Assembly: GCA_036784855.1 (NCBI GenBank)
Contig: JAZDSV010000029.1
Coordinates: forward strand, 124,001-188,000
From: Aphelidium insulamus
Taxonomy: Eukaryota; Aphelidiomycota; Aphelidea; Aphelidiaceae
Reading direction: 5' to 3'
Length of the DNA stretch: 64,000 bases
In this document: positions 10,054 through 20,409 of the stretch, in pieces
Layout: every line of letters begins with the position of its first letter
How positions within the stretch are numbered: position 1 is the first letter of the stretch
The notes under the pieces: model-generated
What the model saw: only the letters and a program-made list of their open reading frames with translations
The model's database searches: none
Told to the model about the DNA's origin: nothing
Position numbers and translations under genes: made by a program

Positions 10054-12534
10054 ATGCCGTGCATATACCGGCCAGTGTCGCCGCCGCCATCACGGCCATC
10101 ACAGCCAGCGGAGCGGTCACGGTCACAAAATGATGTCGCCAGTGATGATATGGCCATTGACCGGCGACGCTCTCCGTCCCCGCCATCCGCGCTCGCCGCA
10201 GCAACTCTCGGCAGCCGTCCACAATCGTTGCTGAGCACGCTGGCAGCACAGCACATGGACTCGGCTGGCAGCGGGCCTCAAGCTGATGTCGACAATGACA
10301 GTGTTGGACCACCTCTCGGTGATAATATCGGTGGTTGCAAGGCGTCTCGCGCCAGAGACACGTCCGCCAAGCGCCCTGAAGCAGCGATGATGGACTGCGC
10401 GGTGGAGATGCCAATTGGGGACGCGGAATCTGCACTGCCACCACCACCCACCTCGCCCGAACTTTGCAGCCACTATGAAGAGTTTGCACGCACCAGGCGC
10501 ACCGGCTCGCCCATGCCCAGCGGGGCGCTGCACGATCGCGTGCTGGCCATCCACAAGGTCAAGCAGCGGCGGCACTTCAAACGGCGCCAGCTACAAGAAT
10601 ATGGTGCTGCTGGTGATTCTGTTGGGGAAGCTGGCTGCACTATGTCCGCCCCACCGCCTCACATGGACATGGTTGTCACAGCACCGTCTGATTCCACAAT
10701 TGTCACATCTTCAGCGCCATATCGCGTTGGAGATGCTGCGGCAGTTGGTGGCGGTGCTGGGAGCTTGCTATGTCGCTCGCCTCCAAGTGACAGTGTCAGT
10801 TCTCGCGTCTACTTGGCCATGTCTGGTCGGGACGCCGGGTACGCCGTGTCAACATCGTCACTGTCATCTTCTAATGCAGCGGTGATATCGGATGCATCTA
10901 CTTCACGCCCGCATTCTGCTTCCTCCGCGCCACTAACGAAAGAGGGCCGCCGCCGCAAACGCACAGTGTCCAGCCCTGGCCGGTCATTTGCCCCACCTAT
11001 GACGGCCGCGTATGAATGGTCCACCATAACGCCATCGCCTCTGGGCGCCAAGTTTGACACGCTGCCCGACTGGGTGGACAAAATGTCTCTGCAGAATAAT
11101 GACAGTGCCGACGTGGATGATACTTCTATGGAGCCATCGATACGGCGACCCAGCTTGAGCGTGCAAACGGATTTCGGCAGTCATCGCTCCTCGCCATCCA
11201 TCTCGAGCGCCACCGCCATCAACGGCGAACTCTACGGCAGCTTCCTTGGCACCTATGAGGTATGTGCTTCGTATTCTGTTATTTGTACAATCAGCTTAGA
11301 TAAATAGGAATCAATATTGAATGGCCGGCTGTCAACGCCTCCATCACGTCCGCTGTCGTTTGTATGCCAGGTGGGCGTCATTGGCTTGGAGGCCAAGTGT
11401 CCACAGGCATTGAGATGTCCGCCGCACGTAACCATCCCGTTCCAGGCGTCGTTTTACGAGTGGAATCGCAACAGCAGCACCCCAGCTGCCACCGATGCTT
11501 CTGCCACTATCAATATTAATGGCGCCTCCATTCAGTCGCCGCCGATATCACAACAGCAGCCCTCCAGCCAGTCATCGCAGCCTGTTGCCAGTACCGACGC
11601 ACCTGCGGCATCTGTGAAACAGCCATCCACCGAGACCAGTTTCAACATGACTGAGGAGCTGGGCACGCCGTATGTGGGCACCGTGGACCTGGAGTGGGGA
11701 CTGGGGCCGCAAAACAATTACGGTTATGCCAGTGCTGCCGCTTCTTGTTCTGCCGACGACAAATCGCTGTCCTCCACCTCATCATCGTCACTGTCTGGCG
11801 ACGGAGGCAGCCTGTACGGGGCGGGCAATCTACCGAGCTACCGCTCGCTGTCTGACCCGCCGGGGTATCTGCGGCTGCCGCTCAAGGGCCGCCTGCAGCT
11901 CATGATCCGCAACCTGCACCGCGTGGTAGTCAAGATGTTTATGGTGCCCTATGATTTCACCGCGATGCCCGTGCACACGCGCACATTTATCCGACAAAAA
12001 ACATTCCTTCGGCCGGATCAGCAGTCGCTCAGTGATCGCCGGCGCGACAATGGTGTGGGGTCGCTGCGTCATGCAGTCCATCTGTCATTCATTTGCTTGC
12101 CGACGGGAAGCGGGGGACGCTCGCGGGGGCACCGGTCGTCGTACTCTGTCGGCTCTGGTGTGTCATTTGCAAAGTCGTCACGGAGTAGCGGTGGCGATGC
12201 TATTGCTAGTGGCACAACGCCAACGTTAGCACTGTCCAGCTCTGTGGGTGCCGCCGAGGATCAACTGACTGCTGCGATGGCCATGTCGGACAAGCGTCGC
12301 TCCGCACAGCGCCCAGCGCAACAAAAGACACTGCAAAAGGCGCTCTACTTGCACAAATCCATTCGAGTGGTGTTTGGACACCGTGTGGTGGAGGCGGAAA
12401 AAGATCGCGGCGAACGCGTGGAAGTTGTGGCCGAGGGTCCCCATGGCCGGTGGATGAGTGAGTACGCCGATTCGGAGCGCCAACCAACCCCCGAGCAAAT
12501 GTATCCCCGCGCCGTTGGACCTCCAATTAAATAA
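10054..12534 (+). CDS. Atos/FAM214-family protein
   Basis: Two exons (10054-11259, 11308-12534) encode 810 residues. The N-terminal half is low complexity, rich in Ser, Pro and Ala. Around the intron lies GSFLGTYEESILNGRLS, followed by VGVIG, CPPHVTIPFQASFYEWN, GTPYVGTVDLEWG, RLQLMIRNLHRVVVKMFMV, PYDFTAMPVHTRTFIRQKTF, LRHAVHLSFICLP and LYLHKSIRVVF. This succession matches the C-terminal region of Atos (Drosophila) and ATOSA/ATOSB (FAM214A/B) of animals and related fungal proteins. Atos is described as a nuclear transcription regulator in fly macrophages, but the role in a protist is unknown. Two long insertions (about 11470-11640 and 12100-12330) separate the conserved strands. The first true ATG is 10054; the open frame before it lacks one. 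The TAA stop (12532-12534) lies inside AATAAA. Confidence 0.82.
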
Positions 12535-12709
12535 AGTTTTGTCTTGATGCTTTGCACACTCTTCAGTGGTGTATATTATGTGGTGCAGATGGCATATTGC
12601 AACAGTACCTTCGCTATATTGCATACTTCAAGGCAATATGAGATGGCCAGCAGACAAACACATATGTGTATCACCAAGCATCGGTCGACACTTACACCGC
12701 ACAAGTACC

Positions 12710-15700
12710 ATGAACTGGTACCGCGTGCGATGGATGATACGCGTGTTCCGTGTGCGGACCATGCTGCTGTGCGGCGTCTACGGCGCCGTGGCCATGTTTG
12801 TGTTCCACGTGTTCTACGACGGTGGCGCAGCGGTTAATGGACCGCGTGTTCCGCGCAGGCCCGTCTACTATTCGCGTGGTGGTGGCGGCTCGCAGAACAA
12901 CGCACAACAGCCACAGATATCATTCATTGCCGACAGTAGTAGTGGTAGTGGTGGTGGCGGCGGCGGCGGGGCAAACAGTACGCGCAATGGGCGGCGGAGA
13001 TTGTACGCGCGGCAGTACACTTCCACGCTAACATGCAACCTGGGCGAGCGCACTATGATGGTGGAGAACTTGTACATTATTCGGGGCGAGTACCACGCGT
13101 ACGTCGGCGCCGACTACCGGCTACCATCGCAGTGCTGTGCCGGGGGTGTGTGTGGCGCCATCGACCCCGCCACCGGCCACCTGGAGAGTATAACAGTGAC
13201 GCTGGGCATTGGATTCGGCGGCAGCATGGCCGTGCTGGATCTGGCCGAGTTCAGCACTGCCGCCGACGCCGATGTTACGGCCAGACCTCCGACAGACAGC
13301 AGTGCCACCATGCTGTCCAAGGATGAGTTGGCGGATCGCGCGGAAGAGGCTGCCATCAAGAAGAAGGGCGCGCCGACCAACGTGTCTGACATTGCGGAAG
13401 TGGCGCACCGTCTGACTGTCCGTGTCCACGCATCGGACCCACCCGCGCATCTTGTACCGCGGCACAGTGAAGACTACTCCAGAAGCACCTCTGTGCGCTA
13501 CCTGAACGAGCCGACAATATTCTTCTGCACGCTGTGGGACAATTTTTTCCGCACGATTTACGCCGGCGTGGGCGCCTGGTTCACCATGATGAATTACCGC
13601 GTCTTCTTTCCGCATCAGCACCGATTTGTGCTGGTGGCGCCTAGTCCCGCCAAGTTTGACCACTTGCTGCAGATGGTAGCACCGACAGAGCTTGTGCGCG
13701 AACATCAGCTACTCCGCGACACCGACACCACAGTGACTGTGATGAAGGCCGCCGTGTTTGGTATAAGCAAGGATGTTCGGCTGGGTGAAATTGATGCAAG
13801 TACCATATCTATATGTATTGTAGATGTACTTGTATGCATTTACACGCTTCTAAGCAGTGCTCACGTCACAGGTGGAAACAGATCGTGGATGGCGATATAT
13901 TCTGCGCTCATTTGCTCTGCGAAGCTTTTGCGGTACTTGTTGAACTTGTTCCAAGTACCTGCCAGGAATAATGTATGCATGCAGGCAAGATAAAGACTCA
14001 GCTGTTGCAGAGTCGGTATGGCGAAGGTGCTGGCGGCAATTCCATGTTCGTGGCAGCGGACAAGCACTTTGGCGCCGACAACAACAACGACGAGTTTGAC
14101 GAGATCTACAACAAGCTCATCATTGCCATGAACAAGCGGGAGGTGCAAGAGGGACACAGCAGCGAGCAGCACTACTTCATCCAGGTGATGAACGACGCCG
14201 TACTGAGCGCCGACCGACACAAGCTGAACCGTCGCGCCGACCAGCTCAGCATGACGTTCATTATCCGAGAGGGCAGCACACGCAACATACTCAATGCCGA
14301 CGCACTGATCACGGCCATCAAGGAGCGGTACCCGCAGATCAATGTCAAGGCACTCAACTTTGACAAATTTACCTTTGACGAGCAGGTGGAGATCGTCTAC
14401 CAGACCGACATCATGGTTAGCGTGCACGGGGCGGCGCTGGCCCACGCTTTATTCATGCGGCCCGAGACGTACATGATCGAGCTGTTCCCGTTCGGATTCC
14501 GCAAGACAATATACCAGAACCTCGCAAAGAGCATGGGCGTCTACTATTCGTTCTGGGAGAACACACACCCGGAGAACACAAAGTTCTACTGGGACTACGT
14601 GGACAAGCATCGCTTCACGCGCACGCCAAAGTCCGTCATCACTCGCACAGCCACCGACTGGTACAATATGGACTCCAAGAATTATTGGCGCAACCAGGAC
14701 ACCTTGGTGGAGGTGCCGGAATTCATGCACACCTTGGAGAATGTGGTGTGGTTCCATGAGTCGGGGCACAATGGCCGGTTCCTGCTGTACCAGCCGTGGG
14801 AGCAGGTGAACAACCAGCTGATCGGCCTAAAGTCTGCGTGCGCCGTGGCAGCCATGCTCGACCGTGTGCTCATTATTCCCGATGTCGGCCGCGCCGTGAA
14901 GACCAAGAGGAATAAGCGGCAGAAGGCCGGCGCGCAATTCGACCCCGAGTCCTATGCGTGGTCGTCCTTCTTTCGGTACTTTGATTTGCGACAGTTCCTG
15001 GGTGGTGGCGGGCAGGCGCCTTGCCGCTTCACTTCTGTCGACAACTTTATCTCGCTTAACCAGGGCAAGCGGCTGGGCAAGATACGCTACCACCATCTCG
15101 CCGACGAGGCCACCAACGAGAAGCAGCTGGAGAACTATGTGCAGAATGTGCTGGACATGGACCACGACGGGCTGGAGCGCGGACAAGAATTCTACTACCT
15201 CAATGAGGACACTATCAGGCGACTGCACGACGACACACAGCTTTTAGCGACAACTGCCCGGGTGCTTACACTGTCCTCCATGTTCTGGTACTTTGATTTC
15301 GGGGTGGAACCGCCGTATTATATGCCCGGCAGCCGTCGACACCGGGCCGAGTACATTGACTACATCACGGCGTCCAGCCAGTATGCCGGCATCATGCGGG
15401 CAATCGTGCCGCACACTCGCATCCAGAACATCGCCTCCATGACACTGGCGGCACTGAAGCAGAGTCAGGTTCCAGCAACAGCAAAGGGTGGCAAGCCGGC
15501 GGGAGGCAAGCAGGCTGGCGGCAAACACTCGGCACCACAGCCATTCCAAGCACGGGTGGTCACCATACATGTTCGCCGAGGCGACTATTTGAAAAAGTGT
15601 GAAGATCAGTTCCTGCTGCGCCGCGCTGCCACTCCGCCACCGTCATCGCCACTATCGGCATCTGCAGACACCCAGCCACTGCCAGGGTGGTCGACGGACC

Positions 15701-16317
15701 CGGCAGATTTCGCACTGTTTCGCCGCTGCTTCCCCAGCGACCAAGACATTGCCCGGCGCATCAGCCGCATGTACGACGAGCTCTACATCACGGCAGACTC
15801 GGCGCCACCGCCCGACAATTGTGCCGCCGTGTTCTACATCAGCACCAATGATCCGACAGTCAAGCACGATGCCGGCAAAACAACAGCTCCGCCTCCACAG
15901 CAGACTTTGCAGAGCGGTGCCGCAACCGATGTCACTGATGACTACGGCGGACAAGACAGTGGAGAGGATGATGTGGGCGGCGGCGGGGCAGCTGGCGATA
16001 TGGCGGCCCACCTGGGTGACACGTACCAAATTGGGACACTGCGCGGTCTGCTTCCGTCACAGCTACAGCGCTGTGTGCAGTTCAGCGTGGACGTGGTGCC
16101 GCGACTAGACGAGCTGCAGGACCACGACGCGGCACTGGGGCTGAGTGAAGTGGACCGGACGCTGATTGATCAGTGGGTGGGCGTGCAGTCGGACAGGTTC
16201 GTCGGCAACTTGTGGTCGTCGTTCTCACGGCATGTGGTGGAGTGGCGGCAACTGCACTGCAACCGCTGCGATACTGCCCCGCTGCCCATATCCGATGAAA
16301 TAGTCTCGTGGTTATAG
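12710..16317 (+). CDS. Bifunctional glycosyltransferase: GT61 module fused to O-fucosyltransferase module
   Basis: A type II membrane protein of about 1,160 residues. ATG 12710 gives a short basic cytosolic tail and a signal anchor (TMLLCGVYGAVAMFVFHVFY), then a Gly/Ser-rich stem. Module 1 (about 13500-14560) carries IFFCTLWDNFFRTIYAGVGA, MNYRVFFPHQHRF, FDEQVEIVYQTDIMVSVHGA and FMRPETYMIELFPFGF, the pattern of GT61 enzymes such as EOGT and POMGNT2. Module 2 (about 14770-16260) begins NGRFLLYQPWEQVNNQLIGL and has LDRVLIIPDV, VTIHVRRGDYLKKC and AVFYISTND, the pattern of GDP-fucose O-fucosyltransferases. Two introns near 13797-13854 and 13931-13981 fall inside module 1; the second is fixed by the frame VETDRGWRYILRSF...FCGKIKTQLLQ. 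The second module is one uninterrupted exon that continues the first without a stop. Golgi or ER location is inferred. Acceptor substrates are unknown. Confidence 0.85.
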
Positions 16318-17066
16318 TGTATAGTTATCTATGAAGACATGCAAAGTTCTGCCATAGGCGTCGGGTGAGCTATACACGAACCGGGGTCGCTCATTCATCA
16401 TGATTAAGTTGACCGTGCGGTCGACGCAAGTACCATCGAACTGCATCCATGCGGCATTTGTACTGCACCAGCCAGGGAGCATGTCATAGCCAGCAACATA
16501 CCGGGCAGCAAACACGGCGAATGCGGTAACATTACGGAGCCCACCTGAGCAGCGATTTTGAAAAAATGGCCGCATATAACTGCAGCACATGCGCACACTG
16601 CAAGGTCCTCCTCTTGATAATCGCTTTCAGTTACCAGTGGACGCAGACAACAACTGTTGTCATCGTATTGGCGCGTTGTAGTGTACGCGATATCTGCGCC
16701 TAGACATGCGGACAGAACACATGGACCCAGTAGCTGGCCACCTCCCGGAGTAATTGCATCACCAGCCATAGTGGCGAGAAAGTAGCTGGGAACAATGCAG
16801 CAGCCTTGGCGCGCCTGCCGTTGGAGGCGCGCAGAATTATCATTGATGTAGAGTAATTCGCGTCGCATCTGTTCCGCAGTTGGACAGCGCATGGGGTATA
16901 GCTGGACCGGACCATACTGGTTCATAGCATTTACTAGCCCGGCCACTAGCGGTTCAAGGTCGAATCGATTGTCTAATGGCGGTGCGGGTAGTATGCGCGG
17001 CGGCGGCATTCCGCTACTCACGTGCACCCACATGGCCACGGTCACTATCGCGAATATGGCGCGCAT
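16312..17066 (-). CDS. Secreted Cys-rich protein, not recognised
   Basis: ATG 17066 starts a clear signal peptide (MRAIFAIVTVAMWVHVSSG). The mature part is rich in Cys (MRCPTAEQMRRELLYINDNS, RQGCCIVPSYFLATMAGD, GPCVLSACLGAD) and the last exon contains MLPGWCSTNAAWMQFDGTC and ends LHVFIDNYTL. At least one intron joins the two frames in the interval 16550-16690, but the exact splice sites are uncertain because several donors fit. The stop codon (16312-16314) is immediately followed on the other strand by the stop of the glycosyltransferase gene, so the coding regions overlap. No family recognised. It is probably an extracellular or cell-surface protein. Confidence 0.6.
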
Positions 17067-17313
17067 TTTTGGACAACAACCTAGGCCGATCTGTGAGCCT
17101 CTTGTATCGTCAATGCAGAGTGCGTGTCCAATAATCACTTCACCATCGCCCATTGTTCTTTGACACGTCTTGAAACGGCGCTGGCTGTGTAAATTAGCCG
17201 CTATTCTAATATTGAGCGTGCATTTAATATTACATTATTGACATTAGTGACATTATTATCAGCCTGTATTTATCACCTAAATTGTACAGTGCGATCATCT
17301 GCGCCTGTCAGAG

Positions 17314-18622
17314 ATGGCAGACGTCGACCAGACCGCCATGGAGCCCTTCCGTGTTGGAATGCAGGTGTCTTGTAATCCTCTGCACTGTAAACTCTATTGT
17401 CTCTTTGTGGTGGTGGTGGTTGTCGATACTTGACATTTTGCTTTCTCACTCTCCACACAGCATTGGTGCCGGGGTGATGGGTCGTGTTATCATGACGGCG
17501 CTGCTGGACACTGGCATCTGCACCAGTGATCAGCTAACATGTTCTGTGCGCTCTGCCCGTACGTACTATTCACTGTGCTAATGCAATTAAAGAGTTATGA
17601 GTACTGATGCGGCATGCAGAGAGTGAAGCTGAGCTGGTTGAATTGTTTGGTGAGCGCGCAGATGGCGCTTGTCCGCGCATTGAGCGTGGCACCGATGCAA
17701 ATGACCGTCTGGTTGCCCGCTCTGACGTTGTCCTCTTGTGGTAGGTATATATACATTATGTTGTACAATTCATTCGAATTGTCAGCACTCGACCCGACGA
17801 TGCGATAGAGTCCCTCACCTCCATCGCCCCGCATTTATCGGGCAAGACAGTCATTAGCATATGTGCCGGAATTCGTGGCAGTCAGCTGCACAAAGCTTTA
17901 CAAGAGCAGTCGGTCACGGATGTCGGTGCGTCGGTTGCTGTCACTTTAAAGCGTCTACACAAATATCGCAGTAATAATTCGCGCCATGACCAATACAACG
18001 TGCCAGATACGGCAGGGAATGACGGTGCTGGCCCCCGCTAGTGGTGGACGCAGTCAAGATCGCAATCACAGGGCCATGAAGCGTGCTACCTATATATTCA
18101 GCAAGCTGGGTCGGGTGGTGGAGTTGCGCGAAGAGTTCATGGACACTGTTACGGGGTTGGCCGGTTCTGGTCCTGCGTTTGCATAGTAATACCTTGGAAT
18201 CCTTATTCTTCTTGCACGTCTAACATTATAGTGTGATCATTGATGCACTGGCAGACGGTGGCGTTCTAATGGGACTGCCCAGGGATGTGTCGGTAACTAT
18301 TGCGGCGCAGGCAATGGCTGGCAAGTCAACAAAACACTTATCGATATGAAATTGACAATATTTGCCCAGGAGCGGCTCAAATGGTTTTGCAGTCCGGCGA
18401 ACATCCGGCGGTGCTGCGTGACCGTGTGACTACGCCCGGGGGCTGCACTATCGCCGGCTTGATGCGCATGGAGGATGGAAACATTAGGGGTGTGCTTGGC
18501 CGCTCTGTCCAGGTACACTTTTCGTTTGCAACTTGTAAAAGTTGTTAATATTTGTCACGCAGGAAGCGGCGGTTGCTGCGTCACGGCTGGGACAAAAGCG
18601 AAGTGCTTCATATACTTTGTAG
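17314..18622 (+). CDS. PYCR: Pyrroline-5-carboxylate reductase
   Basis: Eight short exons encode about 290 residues. The enzyme reduces pyrroline-5-carboxylate to proline with NAD(P)H. The N-terminal Rossmann motif IGAGVMGRVIM is formed across the first intron. It is followed by SDVVLLCTRPDDAIESL, LSGKTVISICAGI, IIRAMTNTT (MPNTP in most family members), TGLAGSGPAFAYVIIDALAD, GVLMGLPRDVSVTIAAQAM, GAAQMVL and DRVTTPGGCTIAGL. The helix-forming C-terminal dimerisation domain is complete and ends RSASYTL. The intron at 18321-18369 must begin with GC (GCAAGT) to keep the frame GAAQM. The first exon junction (about 17366-17460) is the least certain. The gene is divergent from the secreted Cys-rich gene, with 247 bp between their ATGs. 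Confidence 0.93.
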
Positions 18623-18754
18623 TTCTGACCGAAATATAAATATAAATGTACAACGCGGTCTATTTTCTTGCATGAACCTCAAAACTTCTTCGAACACGGC
18701 GAAAGCATAGTATGTCAGTTTAATTTAAGCTTAAATATCCGGCGGCTGAAATAG

Positions 18755-18943
18755 CATATTTTTTCGTGGACAATCGGAAGAATTATTCACGTAAAAAAAA
18801 CCGGCAAATTCTATGTGGTCGAGGCGGAAGCGTTGCGAGTACCGGCGGACGCACTGCAAGCAACAATATTTGATTTGAAGCTGAAAAAGGCGATGGGGAA
18901 ATCGGATGCCATTGAGCAGGTCAAATTGGATAAATTCGAATAG
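18755..18943 (+). other. Coding-like fragment in a 637-bp intergenic stretch
   Basis: In the gap between PYCR (ends 18622) and the secreted repeat protein (ends 19260), one frame is open for 63 codons after a TAG and reads like protein: KKTGKFYVVEAEALRVPADA, then DLKLKKAMGKSDAIEQVKL, stop at 18941-18943. It has no ATG at its start. It may be a last exon or a gene remnant. An 8-A run near its beginning could hide a frameshift. I do not recognise the family. The remaining DNA of the gap is AT-rich and featureless to me. Confidence 0.3.
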
Positions 18944-19259
18944 TAGAAGTCAAGTTCGAGAATAAAAAAGTAGACTTTTCGACCACCTTAGAAAGCTCAT
19001 AACAATTGTTATGTTGCTTATAAGCAACGTGAAAATGGGTCGCCGAGACGTGGATCTCGCGCAGTGTGTTTATGTGATGTGCGGTGTGAGTTTACAGCTA
19101 TGAAAGATTTAGTTACATGCGGGTGGGGGAGAATGTGATAACGTTTATTGTGGCCTGTACAAACAGAAGAAGTGTAAATTTAAACACTAATGGCGCCTGC
19201 ATTGTCATGATGTTATTCTATTACTGCTCCTCTCCTTGTCAAGTACCATGCTCACAAAC

Positions 19260-20114
19260 TCATCCGAGCAAACCTTCAAACATCGAGTAAGACTCGAGTT
19301 GTTCAATTCTCCTGATGTCTTCTGCATGACTATTCCAACTTAGAATAAAAATATTAATGAAATCCTGATCTTCGACGAAAACAGACACTTCAAGGCCTTG
19401 GCTGGTGATTGCGCGCGCAGAGAATGATGCGTTGTACGTTATGCGCGGCATCATATCGTTGATGTATCCCTGTAATTCATAACTCGATCCAAATGGCTGC
19501 GCGACTTGCAACAAAACAGTAAACTGTGGCGCAACATATACTGGCTGTGGGCCGGGAGTACCCAATACGTGAGCGTTGAAGGTGACATCGAGGTCTTCAA
19601 AATATTGCTGCCGTGCTGCATCGGCTTCCACTATGACGCCGCTACGAAGTGCGCGCGCTGCTGCTATTGCTGTATTTTTGTCAGCTTCCGCTTTGATGCC
19701 GCTACGAAGTGCCTTTGTATCTTTATATACTGTCGTAGAAATGACGCAAACAAAATTAAAGTAGGCACTATGTTGTGGTCCATCGATTTTTGAGCGCTGA
19801 TTGATTCTGGCGCTTTCGCGACAGGTCGAGATACACTTATTGCGTGCCTTAACCTGCTTCTTGTTCGGATAGATCAACTTGCACCGCGCAACAATGGCAT
19901 TTTTCAGAATACGCGCAGCCTTTTCGGTAAAGGTGTCGATTTTTGGACTTTTGCCGCTTAATAGTGCATCAAAAGTGCGCGCGATTACGCGTTCGCCATC
20001 CGTTACTCTGTGGGTCCGTTTGATCTCAAACTGCGGCTTTGCATCCACGTTGTGCGCAACCAAACCAACAGACACCATAAACAATGCACCCAGAACAAAA
20101 AGTCTAACGTTCAT
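19260..20114 (-). CDS. Secreted single-exon protein with an internal 20-residue duplication
   Basis: An intron-free frame of 284 residues. It starts with a signal peptide (RLFVLGALFMVSVGLVAHNV, cleavage likely near VDA-KP). Four Cys occur at CKLIY, CIST, CRES and FVCVI. A 32-bp block is repeated with a 60-bp period (19621-19652 and 19681-19712, 28 of 32 bases equal), giving ALRSGIKAEAD and ALRSGVIVEAD. The C-terminal half is beta-rich (VYVAPQFTVLLQVAQPFG, LEVSVFVEDQDFINIFIL). No family recognised. The region is more AT-rich than neighbouring genes and lacks introns, so a lineage-specific or recently acquired gene is possible. The 295 bp between this gene and DARS form a divergent promoter. 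Confidence 0.65.
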   Translation of the reverse strand: MNVRLFVLGALFMVSVGLVAHNVDAKPQFEIKRTHRVTDGERVIARTFDALLSGKSPKIDTFTEKAARILKNAIVARCKLIYPNKKQVKARNKCISTCRESARINQRSKIDGPQHSAYFNFVCVISTTVYKDTKALRSGIKAEADKNTAIAAARALRSGVIVEADAARQQYFEDLDVTFNAHVLGTPGPQPVYVAPQFTVLLQVAQPFGSSYELQGYINDMMPRITYNASFSARAITSQGLEVSVFVEDQDFINIFILSWNSHAEDIRRIEQLESYSMFEGLLG

Positions 20115-20409
20115 TTCTACTTGAAAATGTTATGGTAGTGCGCAAAAAATTCTCGTTTTGCACAATATTAATGTCGCACAACGGTGTTGTCCAATCGGAT
20201 GAATATTGAGGTGGTTTTCTTGTATATGTACTTGAATCCTTAATCAGTGTCTGCGGTAACGTTGCGCACAGGCTGCACGTTTGGCGACGTTGCAGAAAAT
20301 TCAACAACTTTTTACACGGGTACTACATAACAGTGCAGCGGTTGTCAGTGAGTGTGCCAGGAATTATAAGCTGTGTCCACGCTACTTGACATATGACTGA
20401 CATATATAT

